Source: Echinococcus granulosus
Taxonomy: Eukaryota; Platyhelminthes; Cestoda; Cyclophyllidea; Taeniidae
Reading direction: 5' to 3'
NCBI RefSeq assembly: GCF_000524195.1
Contig: NW_020170412.1
Coordinates: 632,929 to 696,928 of the forward strand
DNA: 64,000 bases
Positions 27,181-49,461 of the stretch are shown here, piece after piece. Each line of letters starts with the position of its first letter. Positions within the stretch are counted from its first letter, which is position 1. A model generated the notes under the pieces. It made no database searches, had not been told where the DNA came from, and saw only the letters and a program-made list of their open reading frames with translations. The position numbers were made by a program, and so were the translations under genes.

Positions 27181-29489
27181 AGCCACAACCGTCCGGTAAT
27201 GCAAGGACGCGACCACTGGTGACCGTATGACTGTCGTTCAGGAATGAAAGCAATGCTGATTTGAAAAACACCAACAGGAGTGCTGGGCGTGAAGCTCTGT
27301 ACGACTTTCTCCTCGGTTTGAACTCCCATCAGAGGTCTGTTGAATCTGATGGATGTGATGCAAATGTCTTCTGCTCCGCGGAATGCATTTAACTCGCTTC
27401 CAGCATTACAGAAGCCTCATCGTTAAATTTTTTGCATTGCAGTGAAAGGAAGCGTGGTGTGAAAGTTTGATATTCAAGTGGTGGATGACTCAATGATGCT
27501 TCACAGTCAGAAGGACTTCCACTTCATTGAGGCGAAGGCTTGCGTGCTGCTACGGGCACGTGAATTGGAGATCAGTGTGTGTCGGGAAAATTCGACACTG
27601 GTTGATGAATCAGACCGTTCACCCACTAACACCGAAGAGAGGCGTGGAAGGTGGCAGGTGAATGAATCCCAGGTGACAATTAAGTTGGCAGACTACCAAT
27701 TCGTCCTTCAACCCCTCCAGACCGCCTACCTGTGAGGAGAAATGGGTTTCGTGTTCCGCAGCTAAGCGGACGACCGTTTTTACACTACCACACACCTCCA
27801 AGGCGAGACAATGCCGTGGAGAGAATCATTTGTCTCCTGAAAGCCAAACGATCACGACCAGGATCCATCCATGCGATACAACAGGCATCGAAGGCGGGGG
27901 AGAAGCATTTCCACCTCACTTTCACGAGCAGAGAGGATTAGTTAATGAAAACAAGGAGAACCAGGAGAGGATCTTGTACCGTCACAAACCCTACCTGTGA
28001 GAAGGCCTGCATTTTAGAATGGATCAAGAGGGAAATACTCCTTCACTCCATCCTCATCCTTCACATCGCCTTGACGATATTTTCCCAAGCTTTAGGGGCC
28101 CATCGAATTGCCTTGGTATTCGAAGTTGGCGATCAAAGTGGAATAGATAGTTGGAAAGTAGAGGTGAGGTAGAAATGGAAGTGGCTGAAGCTGTGACGAG
28201 GAGTTCGATGGGAGTAGAGACTAATGTATCCTTCGGGGGGGACTGGAACTTATAGCCGTATTCTACTAGGAGATATGCCTGCTGGCTGGATGCCATTCAG
28301 CAGTGGAACAAACTTCAGGAGAAGAAACGGTTCCAGGTCATAGAAAGGCAGCATAGCCGTTATTCCGGCGAATGACAGAGGTGTAGATGGGGTCTCTCGA
28401 AGGGTGCTGTTGAGATGTTCATTCCACTATTGAGCTAGAGGTAGAACGATCCCCCCACCAGAGCTGGATCTACCAGCTTTCCAAAATCCAGACTCCACCA
28501 CCAAGCGGAAGCAATAGATTTTAAGCTTCAAGGAATACCAAAGCACCACTTCTACCGCCATTCTTCTGAATTATGTGCGACACAACTACAGTGACTCTGG
28601 AATGGACCATCCAAGTAGTCAACGTCTGAGTGTAGTCACGTTCAGCAGGAACCGCGCCGCACTCAACACCACCGTGGCAAAAAGCAGACGTGGACTCTGG
28701 AACAGCTCCGCGCCATCATGATAATCACATGGAGCCACTCAACGTGGAGGTGATTCTTTAGAACGCTGTGGCTATGGTTAGGTGGGAGCGGATAACACCT
28801 AAATGTGACGAGAAGACTTAACCCACCTACACTCACCTGCGTTGCTCTTCATCTTGATAGAATTTTGGTGTAGCGACAGACCCTCCCGCACTACACACTT
28901 GGAGTGGTGAAAAGCGTGATTCACACCCCAATTTAAATAACTGGATGAAGAGGCACGCAGCCTTGAGACGCGAACAACAAAATCCACTTAACACTGAAGA
29001 AGATCGATGGTACAAGGTGAGTGTATTATACAAGGTTGGCCACAAATAGGCGAAAAGCGCAAGTCAGGAGAGGGGGGATGGATGGGGAGGACAGCTAACA
29101 CGAGAACTGGTTGCGACTGTCAACAATACCTCTCTAGAGGATGGACTAACACCGTAGTAGTGAAGGCAGCAACAGTAGAGCAAACAAACCAACAAACCAA
29201 TCAACGAGAATAAACACACTCACATTTCCACGCAGATTTGGCAAGAGACACCCGACAGGCCACGACCCAAATTGGGGAATAAGTACAAGACGCAGAGAGG
29301 ACCTCGTCGGTGCACATCACACCACCAGCACATAGGTAGGACAGTGGAGGGGAGCCTGCATGCGCTAGCGGTGGGGCCTCCTTATAGACCAAGGAGAACC
29401 GTGCACAAGCACTGCGACCAACTGGGGTAGACAATCATAAACAAGCGGATGGGCCAAATTTTTGACAACTGGGTGACCCTTATAGGTTT
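27181..29489. other. Intergenic DNA downstream of NXF1, no gene assigned
   Basis: Several open stretches with splice-like borders occur on the minus strand (for example around 29220-29430 with donor AAAT|GTGAGTG, and 28850-28940 with donor CGCAG|GTGAGTG). They yield no recognisable domain and I could not extend them into a chain. A plus-strand stretch near 28560-28730 also looks protein-like but contains stops. Degraded gene or repeat DNA is possible. Confidence 0.3.
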
Positions 29490-29530
29490 CACACACGCAC
29501 ACACACAAACACTCACACACAAGTACACAC
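29490..29530. repeat. Imperfect CA microsatellite
   Basis: CA-rich run with interruptions, about 115 bases beyond the NXF1 stop codon on its 3' side. Confidence 0.7.
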
Positions 29531-29644
29531 ATTTCACAATCACGCAGGCAATGTTGATTTTCTACTGCCGCTACTACCACCGAAGCAGGTGTGCCATCCC
29601 CAGAGAAGTAAGTGCCAATCAGGGGGTGGAGGGAGGTAGTGGGA

Positions 29645-32600
29645 CTAATCTGGAGCGAAAGCGATCTGAGGAATGCTGCCCGAAGCGTGCATTGCCCGAA
29701 AACCAGCCAAAGCGGTTTCAAACTGCCATCCAAATTCCTGGAGACACTGACGGCAGTAGGCAGAATTCATGCCAGTTTGACGACGGAACTCCACCACTGC
29801 TGCCTCTTCATTAGTGCCAGGAGCAGTGGAAACAACGGGCGCTTGAGGAACAACAGCCGGCTGTGCCCTAGCTTTGGCCTCAGCTTCAGCTTTTGCCTGT
29901 TTTTTGACTTCGCGGATGTAGCGCTACAAGTAAAAGGAAAACTATAAGGGGATAATTAGGCAATCGAATTGAACACCCGAACGAAAAAAAAGTAGTCACC
30001 TGAATAAGAGGTTCCGTGGGGTTCGAGATGATTATACTGTCTTGAAGAATTTGTGTGCCTGGTGCAATAAGAATCATTGACCGTGCAAAGCAACGCAGCA
30101 CTTTTCGTATTGGAGCATTTGCACCAAAAGGTGTCTTATTCTCGTAGAAGACGCCTGTCACATTGAAAATTATTTGGTTCTCCTGAAAACGAACTAACTT
30201 CGTTAAATTAAACTGCGACGCAAAAAAAAGGGCGGTTTCACTTTGTAAACCCACAGAATGGTTAATCACGTCGACGCAGAAGGACTCAAGGATGTGTTCC
30301 GTGGCAGGCAACTTCCCCAACGCTGAGGCAATGTTAAGAGGACCTTGGCAAATAAACTCGTGGCGTTTATTCTCATCCTTGCAACGCATCAGATTGCGAT
30401 TCTGCTTGTAGTAGGCATCATCCAGATTGTTCGTGAGAAGCTGAGTCTTCTGATTCGGAGTACCTCCTGAGTCCAAAGTTTCAAAAACGCTCTTTCCAGT
30501 GGACTGAGAGGCAGGATTCACGCAAATTGTCAGAGTTGAAGCCGGTGTATAATAAGAGTAGATGCCTTCGCCGCGTTGTGGCGCATCGTAACGACCAAAG
30601 TATCTGCAGACGAAAGGCAGCGAGAGAATAAAGAAATCACATCAACATTTTATGACCAACGCAATAGTGAAATGGAAACCTACTCCATTAGAAAGGTGAG
30701 TAGTGGCACCCGGATCTCTTCGCTTCCGAAATGACCCTGAATTGATGGTGGAAGGCGGATTCTAGGAGGGCAGCTGGTTTCAGGAGCGTTAGAACCCTGC
30801 TCTATGGCAAACCGAACCGTCACCTTGATTGGATTGCCATTCTGCAAGTGGAGAAAGGAATCATCAAAGCCAATGTCCCGTATTTAAACGGTTATACAAA
30901 AAACTTACCAGCGTCTTCAATCCGGGAAGAATCCGCACGATTTGCCTGTCCGGAAATGCAGAGCAAGGTAAGGAATGAAGTAAGACACGCAATGCAATTC
31001 ACGCATTAACAACTGCAGAACGAACAATGGGGCTCCAACAGCTCCTATGTGTATGACCTTCGGAGTCTCGAAAATAATTTTCTTAAAGGCAAACTGTTAG
31101 AAGACAGCAAGGTAAGCGAAAACAAAAAGTTGTAAGACTTATATTACACCTTACTAGGCGAGAGGAGCTGTTCGACAAACTCCATGCCTCCGTCAATCCG
31201 TCCCTCCCCGAGAAGGCAAAGACCCCGACTCCTCATAAGACCTGCACATCTCAATATAACCCTCATCTCAACAATACACTCCCTTACAATCTTCTCCACA
31301 AAAAGGCTTGAAACTGGGTCTTGAGAGAACGGCGAAGACTACATAGAAGCATCCCATTTAACCCACCTTGCCTCCTACTCCTATTTACTCCAAGACTTAA
31401 ACAACAAAAACACCAAAAACGATCCTAAGCGGGCTAAAAAAGGTAAAACCGTGTCAAGAGACTCACGATTCGATAATTTTGCCGCTATTTGGGTTAGATA
31501 AACGACCCGCTATTGGTGTATCTGACAAATCAAGGTGACAGATTCCAGGAACAGCCTTTAGCGCTTCAAGATTCCGCGAAGTGTTTATGTGATTCCCACT
31601 CAGATCTATGCGCTCGAAGGAGTACGTCGGTGGTCCCAGCACCTTACACATATCCTCAAACGGTTGCACATGATTCAGTCGATTGTTCGACAAATTCAAC
31701 GCAGACAGCTACAGGAGAAAGAAGCGAATAATTTCAATTGAAATCATCAGGCGTCACAAGTCACTAGCTTCTGAGAGCGCGCATACGAGTTAGGTTTGAG
31801 ATGTTTGCACCATTCCTACCTCCAAACGCTTTTCAGAGGCTGATATAGTGCCATTGATCTTGCTGGACTGTGCGCTACTGAAAGCCACAAATACAATCAA
31901 GTATAAAAATCCAGCTAATATACAATACCAGAACCCGAGAGCTTCAATTGGCATCCCTTTAATTTTACTAGTGTACAATGGAGAATTGTAGTGAGGTTGG
32001 ATTCAACACGGGCAGGTTTTAATGTTGGCACCTTTTGAACCCTCATACTACAAATGGGGGCTTCAGACGGAGCCCGTTTCAATTTAGCTGGAGTGTACAG
32101 CCGACTGTTACCACAACAACCGATGTCAAACCCAGCACATTACTCTTTGAAAAAACCGGAAGACTCACTTTAGCATCATTTTCCTGAAGAATAGCAATAA
32201 ATGACGAAAACACAATCGTCTTGTTCAGAGGTATGAAGTACCCTTTACTGAGAAGAGTAAGATCGGTATGAAGACTGGAGAGGTCGAGAACATTAGTGGT
32301 AGCTTGAAAGCGCTCTTTAAAGCACTCGCGCAAAGCAGCCATCCAAGCCTCCGGCAAAAGCGCCCCTGTGACACCATTATTCGCATTGGTTGATGCAAGT
32401 GGAACCTCGGGTTCGCTGCAAGATTTTATATCACACACGATGGGAGCGCCAGTGACCGGGTTGATAATGCTCTTGATGGCTTTGCAATAGTCTCCAAGCT
32501 AAATAAGCATAAAATAAAGTAAAGATGTGGACCCTGTAGTTGTGTACACACTACTAACAAAGGCGTTTCATTTAACATCATTATCCACACCTCGCAGTAA

Positions 32601-33143
32601 ACCTGTGAGGCTCTACCTGATGTCCTGATAATATTGTTCTTTAACTAAACAGTACCAGTACCGCGCAGTAGTTGGGTTAAAGTTTATCACTTTCGCACAG
32701 CACCGACACTCCGCAGGCGAAAAGCAGACAGAGCTCTAAGCTGTGCAACAATAATACGCGTATCCGCATGCACTGTTTAAAATGTCTTACCTTTTTAGAC
32801 CGGATTTTGAAGAAGAACGTGCAGTTTTCCCCTTTCATTATGAGATTGTAAATTCGAACTGTGGTTTCAATTGCGGCACTAAAACTTTCTTTGAGAAAAT
32901 CAATAGACATTGACGCCCCATTTGCGATGTTTGCACGAACCCAAACCTCGCCTTGGGGGGATACGTAGGTACGAGAATATGAGGAACTTGGAGGAAGGTC
33001 ACCAACCACAACTCTTCGCACCACTTCAGGACTAATATTTGACTGTGGCTGGTTACGATGCCCGTGCTTCCCCGAATGCCAGTCATTGCGGAACCGTGGA
33101 TAGCGATTGGGGATATCGTCGTTATCAAGATCGGCATAGTCAC
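29645..33143 (-). CDS. NXF1: mRNA export factor NXF1/TAP (8 exons seen, first exon missing)
   Basis: Nuclear export receptor that carries spliced mRNA through nuclear pores. Exons in phase: 33143-32791, 32498-32169, 31708-31467, 30945-30909 (a 37-bp microexon), 30841-30684, 30603-30255, 30182-30000, 29923-29645; together about 643 codons. Domain order matches the family: an RRM-like region (EVWVRANIANGASMSIDFL; FFFKIRSKK), leucine-rich repeats (LSALNLSNNRLNHVQPFEDM; RIDLSGNHI; CHLDLSDTPI), an NTF2-like domain (YYKQNRNLMRCKDENKRHEF; LPATEHILESFCVDV; FNVTGVFYENK), and a C-terminal TAP-C/UBA domain (TGMNSAYCRQCLQEFGWQFE) ending IPQIAFAPD. The exon at 33143 begins in phase 1, so a start exon lies upstream, probably within 33.2-34.6 kb. 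Intron 30183-30254 is 72 bases, in frame and free of stops. Distinguishing NXF1 from an NXF2-type paralogue needs a phylogeny. Confidence 0.9.
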
Positions 33144-34647
33144 CTAGTATTCGGGGAAGAAAACTGGATAAAGCAATTTATTGCGTAAATTATCAACGGG
33201 TGAAAAACCAACACGTTCCCAAAGAGGAACTGCTGCGGTAAAAGTGATCGCCTGGCGCACTAATCAGTGGTAATAGGGTACCTGTTCACGATGTGGCTAC
33301 CACAAACTCAATCAGAACAAGTTAGTGAGTGCGTAACGCAAGCCAACCTAGTAATCAAATCGATGCTGTGGCACATAAAATTGTTCTAAAACCAATTACC
33401 CTTCCGATAGGTGTACATCCTATTCCGATTCTTCGCGTAGTTCAACCTGGGCATGACGTCCTTTCAATGACCCGCGAAATGTGCAGCAAAACAATGTGGC
33501 AAGGCCATTTTCTGTAAAAAATACAAACAAATGAATATAAATTACATTTTTACAAATTTTGCACTTAAATTGTAAAATGCAAATGCCATGTGTTTGTCCA
33601 ATTTTTTGCTTTAATGTACATGGGGTTTGAATTTATGACCAGATAACTTTGGTAGACTGCTCAGTTTTATCCAGGGCACTTTTGACTCTTCACCTGCCTT
33701 TTGTGAATAGAACAATTTTCAACAATAACAAAATTATGTTGAGCGAGACTCATTTTGATTTTCATGTTGCTTTTAAGCAGTCCACGTCCTGATGAAAGTA
33801 TGGCCCACCTACAAATACCCTATGCTTTTATAAAATTTACAACTTGAAACTGCAGTGAGATAAGGGTCTGCTGACAATGAATGTAGATATAATACTATAT
33901 ATATTACGCATTGGAAATTAACAGGTTTGAGGAACTACCTGTTTGGTCCAGAGACCGTTCTCCCCAGAGGAAGTACAATCATGAAGCTCCAGATAGGCTA
34001 TCACCAAAGTCGAGAGTTATACAATCAACATTTAAACTACTACAGTAACAACTGCCATTCCTTTCATTGACCCTCGCTTTTAACGCTATATTCACAGAGA
34101 CCGGTGGGTGAGAAGCGTAAAGTCTCCTCATTTTACTCTTGATATTATTACAAGTCGATGTGCTGTTGAAGAGCGCACATTATTGGCGTACAGAAAAATT
34201 AAGCGATGGCCATATCGCATATCAGAGCAAGGATACAACCTCTGTGTACTGGAGTGCCCGCATTGTTCAGTTCGTGGATAAAAAGATGTCTGATCACTTA
34301 AATAAGGTGTTTTTAGGACGTATATTGTAATGAGACTCTCAGATTTTATAAAGGTAGAGGGAGAGGTATCGTCGCCGCAATTATGAGGCGCATTGACGTG
34401 GACGGCTGATGACGTAGTCACGTGTGGCAATGAACCCCTGCACATTGCTTTGATAGTTAAATTCTGTGCTTGATTTGGCGATCAGTTCATACTTCTGCTC
34501 AGCGACTTTGGAGCCCTTCCTAAGTCAGTACTATACTTTCTGTGTTACTACTGTGACGCCTTACAATGTAGGCGGTGACCCAGGACGCAGCAAAGGTAGT
34601 AGCCATGCATTTCCTTTCATTACATACCCATAATGAAATGCATGACA
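33144..34647. other. Region upstream of NXF1, first exon and promoter expected here
   Basis: AT-rich in 33.5-33.9 kb. One candidate start exon on the minus strand ends at the donor CATT|GTAAGG (34551-34563) and could supply the required phase, but its reading gives no NXF1-like sequence, so I do not call it. A TGACGTAGTCACGTG cluster near 34408-34420 resembles CRE/E-box elements. Confidence 0.35.
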
Positions 34648-35697
34648 TTAGTTTCTTTTCTTTGTAACTTTTGGCCTTGAGACCGCTACGGTGACAGCTA
34701 CAATCTGTCTCAAGTCAGTAGTTTCAGAAGTTCCTCCCCCAAGTAACTCATTTAATCGAAGTGGCATTCGCAACCCACTTGATGGCGTTGACTTGTTTCC
34801 TACATAAACACGTCTCAGTAAAAGGCGGCTGACAATCACCAAAGCATTCGACCAGTCTGAATCCAGTCTGGAGGACCAGTAGTCAGTGCTGACGCCAGCA
34901 GTGTCACTTCTCACTTCATGAAGATTCGTTCAAACCCTAGATGTACATCCCAGTCACTGCAACAGGACAGCTACCCTCACCATCCTGATTCTTTTCTACT
35001 GATTTTGCCTTGCCAACTCCTCTGTTCGGGATCAGACGTTTGGAAATCCGTCTACGACAGTCATCTAACATTTTCTTCAAGACGATTGCTACCACCGTAG
35101 TGTGTTATCCTTCTACATTCTTATACAGTCGTGGGGTCAATAATATATGCTACGTAACCGGTTGCACCGTATCGCGTAGCAAATATACCGGTTGGGCATG
35201 AAGCAAAAACAAAGTAGATGAAGCATTTCCTCGGTCTGATGATAAATAATTTGTTTCATAGTTTTGAGCAGCAGCAGCTGGCAGTGGAGAGTTCAGTAGC
35301 GCCAATTTTGGTTCCGCATTAGAGCAATGAGTAGTCCAACTTGTGGTTCTCCACGATTCGGCGACCAGGCTGACGAACGCACCATAGCACATGCTCCAGG
35401 AGGTATTTGAAGAATGGAAAAGGATGTTAAGCCTCCAGAAGTGAAGGATGCCGGGGAAGAATTGCCTACTCACTTCGTGATGTTCACAGTCCAACGCACC
35501 ACCCGAAGCCGTTTGATTCGCTGAGATTTTGCCAGCTCGTAGGGTACTTCGCCTTTTGAAAAAGCCAAGTCCAGAAGGACGAAATTGCTTGGAAAATCGA
35601 AATGATTAAGAGTTGTGGTGGAGAGACTTCCTTGTTGCGCCATGTTCAGACTCGCCTCCCCACTCGTTGTCATCATCAAAGCAATTTCAGCTGCAAC
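34648..35697 (-). CDS. Unidentified multi-exon protein (3' part)
   Basis: I do not recognise the family. Best-supported exon: 35697-35474, AG|GTT...GAA|GTGAGT. It reads VAAEIALMMTTSGEASLN, then FPSNFVLLDLAFSKGEVPYE, then RLRVVRWTVNIT. It joins in phase to an exon beginning at 35369 (LVAESWRTTSWTTHCSN..., running to about 35168). A terminal exon ending at TAA 34648 (ALVIVSRLLLRRVYVGN ... RPKVTKKRN) has a coding character, but its acceptor is not fixed. Upstream, open stretches on the same strand at 35.7-37.0 kb (for example SKLWEVLEITWIVRQLKFIP near 36100) may be earlier exons of the same gene. No domain, signal peptide or membrane span is evident. Confidence 0.4.
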
Positions 35698-37524
35698 CTA
35701 TTGACGGATGCTTCTTACTTCTTTCGCTGAGCAAAGAACAGTCCAAGAATTGTAGAGGTGGTATCTCGAAATCCATATAGGCTTCCACAGTTAGTTCCTA
35801 TCGCAACAGTTCTCTTTTGCCTCCGGCTTCAGAGCCATGAATCGAGAAGGCTGAGTAGAGGACACCCTTTATTTGGGTGGAATGGGGAGAGTTCACAAAC
35901 GATCGAAAGTTGTGGAGAATCAGACTTCGTTTCCGACTTGAGAAGAAGCGTCGTCCACTCAGCCCCGAGTTTGGTGTCAAGTGACCGCTTACCACCTCAA
36001 GGTATCAGTCTCAGCACTCACCCAGTCTAGAGGAAAAACTTATCAGGAGCATGCGAGAGCCCCTTCCCAGATATCTCAAGCAGTGCAACTTCACGAATAA
36101 ATAGGGGAATAAACTTTAGCTGTCTGACTATCCAAGTTATCTCCAGGACCTCCCAAAGCTTGCTCATGGAATATCTTCCTTTAGTTGAGGATGCCTGCAA
36201 CCCCATAATAACGTCACGGTTTGATTTTGCAGGACTTTTCATTTCTGTGAGTAACTTCCGAACATGCTGGAAATTGTACCCTCACTCCCTTCTGATTTGC
36301 TGGAACTTCGGTCAAACATACCAGTGCTAAGGTCAATCCGCCACAGTAAATGTGCACGACTCAGTTGACGCAGGTTCAGCCGCAGTCGCTGACAGTCTGC
36401 GGCAGCCTTCACCGGGGTCAGCATCTAAGTTTGTCCCCGCACCTCTCATGTCTGTGTTGATCCCCCTCGCGCCAGTCAATACGGGCGTCTGCTGTCCTGA
36501 AGCCTTACTCATTGGCCATCTGGTCGGTGATCTCAGTAGGATCCAGACCACTCGCGCACAGAAACTCTACAACTCAGTCTGGAGGGCCGGGAACCACCGG
36601 CGTGGAGTTTGAAGTGTGAGACTTAAGCAGGCCTGCATAATGCTCTGCTACAGAAGGGTTCAAATCAGACCGAAACTTGGAATTTCACTAATGACTAGCG
36701 CACAGTCCATTCCAAAACACTGTTATTGAAGATGTCTACAGTAATAACGTGGACATGGACCCAACAACGTGTTGGATCGGAGCTTGCTGTTATTCCGCAG
36801 AAGACCTCAAACAAAGAATGAGTGAATAACGAAGGGAAAACGGCTATGTGCCAGCTCCGACCTCGACTATGGTAGTTCGTTATCAGCTCGTAGCATCCGC
36901 AGTTATTCCAGTGAGCATTCACTCGGGGCGAAGAACGCCTGCCAGGATACGAACCATCCTGTAGAATTAGCAAACTCAACACAATCATGTACTAACATTC
37001 CCAACTTCGGCAAGTTAGAGCACTCAGAGTAAAAGTGAATATGAAACGTAACAGCCTGCCCTAAGACGATTCAGACGCACTGACAAGGCCTTTCACTCTG
37101 AAGCCTCACATGCATAGGTTGATTGCTGAGTTGAAGAGGAAATGTAGTTTCAACTTCAAAGTTTAAAGTCCCAATTTGACTTGAACACCGCACACGTACA
37201 ACCACGTTGCGAGCAGTATAGCCACCGAGTCACACCCTCCAGACTATTTGAAGCATATCCATCTGACAACAGGCCTCTCATCAACCTAATAAGGGAGAGC
37301 ATAGAAAGGCTGTGCATAGAACCTGAAACCGATTAGCAGCACTCAAAACGTGGTCCACAATCGTTACCGAAACAAGAGAGAACGGAATCGGATGTAGCCT
37401 ATTGAAATCGTGTGAATGTATTTTGAGTTGATCACAGTCACAACAGCAGATACGAGAGAGAGAGTAGGAAAGGTACAACAAACCACTCGGGAGTCAGGAA
37501 AAATAGACATGGAGAGAGAGTGAA
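35698..37524. other. Possible upstream exons of the unidentified gene; otherwise unassigned
   Basis: Minus-strand open segments with nearby splice-like signals occur at about 35720-35800 (donor GAA|GTAAGA), 35990-36030 (TTTTTCCTCTAG acceptor, WVSAETDTLRW, donor TG|GTAAGC), 36030-36240, 36340-36560 and 36700-36960. They do not chain into one unambiguous model by eye, and none carries a motif I can name. Confidence 0.3.
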
Positions 37525-37530
37525 TTTATT
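37525..37530 (-). terminator. Poly(A) signal AATAAA for ATP6V1A
   Basis: The minus strand reads CATAATAAATTC, 93 bases after the ATP6V1A stop codon (37623-37625). Canonical hexamer at a typical distance. Confidence 0.65.
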
Positions 37531-37622
37531 ATGCTTTTCGGATTTCCCTCTTCTTTACCGAAGTGCACACGGGGGCCAGGAGAGAAAGGAACGGGATGAC
37601 TTCTAGACCATATTGCCTCAGT

Positions 37623-46864
<9,242 letters not shown>

Positions 46865-49237
46865 GTCTTAAACGTACACAAAAAGATTCATTCTTAATCA
46901 TGATCACCTAACCAACTACAAATATTAATGTCTTAGGGATAAAAGGACTTGGAAGATGAGAGAAAGCACCTGATTTCCATCAAAATGACAACAAAATTTA
47001 TGATAATTGAGTTGACACTAGAAATGGTCACGAAGGAAACTCATTGTTGAAAAAGGCAGAGCTAAACACTTTACGAAAAAAGCGAACTAGAGCTTTGATA
47101 TCGGCCAAAAAAACACTCCTCCGTATACACAAAAAACGAACATTCATATGTAAGAATTTGTTAGCTGTCAGTAAAATAGCAAAAATGCCTAGTTATTCAC
47201 AAATAGGAATATTAAGAAAGATAACACACGACCGACAAAAACCAAGTGAGGGCCAATAATCGTTTGCTGCATTGAAAGGTAGAGTAAAGTAACGACTTGA
47301 AACCTAGCCATTTCAGTGATATAATCGGTTCCAGAATATGCAAGATGGCTCACAAATACAAAAACCAAATGAGCTGAAGTCAGGTTTGCAAGCCACTATG
47401 CTAAGGCAAAACTTCTGCAACGAAGCTGAAACAAGGGTTCATTTAAAAAAATGGAAGACATTGCTTGCATAAAAAACCACAGAATAAATGGGACACTCAT
47501 AGGCATAGCTCGTCAGAAAAATACGGAAGGAAATACAGCAAAAAGCCTAATCTCAAACACGGCGGTACTGAGAGACGTGGCGATACAAATCTAGTCCGTG
47601 ATACAAATACTGGTTTTAGGTTGATACGCCGTCTTATCGCTAACGCATAAATGCACTTTGACGTTGAGGAAAGCGGGTAGGAGCAGTGTATTCACCAGAG
47701 AACAACCACAATTGAGTTAGTAATCTTTAAAGTGCACATATGAAGAGTAAAGCTGTAAACCACCAGGAAAAAAGTGATTCTCTTCCAACCTATTTTCGTA
47801 CAGCTCTAACCGCAAAAAAGCCCAAGAACACAGCCTACCCGAGCGTGTTGGCGATAGGAGTAGCTACTTCGGCGGTTACCCTACATCATCATGTATAGTC
47901 GTAAGTGGCAGGATTCGAGCCCTCCAAAGTATCTAAGTAATGCACAAAACTACGCATTCAGGAAATTCTTTAAAAATTGCGATTTGCAAATGAGCTCGAG
48001 AAAGACACTTCTGACAAATCCAACTGGAGCAGTAACTTCCATAAAATTCAAAGCTTTGCCCTTTCACAGTTTTCGAATGCAAAATTAAAAATTTTACGGG
48101 AACTACTGCTGGATGAAAGTGTGCTTGATAATATAACTAGCAAGATTAATATTTTAAACCCTGATTTTGTTCATTGTTCTTTTTGAACACTTTCCACTAA
48201 GCGATATACTATTTTTAGTTTTAATTTAGCAAAGCGATGCACAGGATATGGCAATGGATTATAATATCTTACCAAATTTGTCAGTTTGCAAATCCACACT
48301 TGCGGCTTGACCTCCTAGCCCTCCTGCACACTGACTCTATGTTGCCCCTCTACATTCTCCCTGCGGGTATGCCCTGAACTCTTTTATTAACTATCTCCTT
48401 GTTGCGATGTTGCTTATGTGTAATTGGCGTGTCGTGGAGCATTAGTGGGCTTTAATCAGCAAGAAGGTGCAAAATTCCTCCCCTTCAATGCAGGCATGAA
48501 AGAGGAGCAAACTGCAAATGCAATGGAGTTGATGAGAGGCACTTTGGACATAAGAATCGAGTATAACCTCGCTTTTGTGGAGATTCAGTGTCTAGTCTTC
48601 CTTGTTTTAGGCACCCTCTGCGTTGTAATGGTGGAAGAATGACCAATAGAGGCATATGTGATCGCGGTCAGATGAAGGTTATTTGGTGAGGCAAGAATTG
48701 TCTGACACCGAGTGCCCCCCGCTCCCCGCAAACTAGGTTTTTGCCTCGGCAGTATAACTACTCAGTAGCCACTACATCGGGGAAAACAACTTACAACCCG
48801 CACCAGCCTCTTCAGGCACATTCGCAACGCTGCATCCTTAACTGATTTGTCCCTCCCATTCTATGTGTGAGTCTGCCGCCCTAAAGCGGAAATTTATCTC
48901 GTATTTGCTGGAAAGCCAACAAGAACCTATAATACTGAGAAGATTGACCAAGATAACCTCCACACTTGACCCAAAAGCGGAACCTACAAAAGCTGATACC
49001 ACGTCCGATGCCATGTTCGTCGCGCACAATTCACCCGGCCAAAGACCACCAGCCCCGTTCCCTCAAACAAGTAGACGTTAGTGTACAAGTTGTTTTTCAT
49101 ACATTTTGCATTTCTGCCGTTTTTTTCTTTCGACTAAAAAAAGCACAATGCACGCTTAGATATGAGGAAGAGATGGCGCGCACGCGAAAAAAAGGCGGAG
49201 ATTGAAGAGGCGAAGAAATAGCAATAAATCTAGTCAT
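46865..49237. other. Intergenic region upstream of ATP6V1A
   Basis: No gene supported. It should hold the ATP6V1A promoter. A 72-codon plus-strand frame with a true ATG at 48863 (MCESAALKRKFISYLLESQQ...) is open and hydrophilic, but has no homologue I recognise and no regulatory context, so it is not called as a gene. Confidence 0.4.
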
Positions 49238-49256
49238 ACACACACACACACACACA
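49238..49256. repeat. CA microsatellite
   Basis: Nine to ten perfect CA units, on the 3' side of the gene at 49462-50400. On the plus strand this run would encode Thr-His repeats in a long antisense frame. Confidence 0.85.
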
Positions 49257-49461
49257 TAAATGAGGAAGTATCAACACCGCTTCTTACCCCTCTCCACGGT
49301 CACACACACGCAAACGGTGTTGCTGAATGGGTAGACGAGAAAAGGCAGAAAAGAAAGCGCAAGATTGACTTAGTGTTCTGTGGTGTGGTGAGGAGGGGTA
49401 AGGCGTGCGAGAGACGAATAAATGCACGAGGGAAGCGAGGAGGGGTACGAGCCCTGTCCAT

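Noticed and set aside
28480..28730. Protein-like plus-strand stretch (PSSQRLSVVTFSRNRAAL...)
   Set aside because: Interrupted by stops, with no splice borders and no recognised homology.
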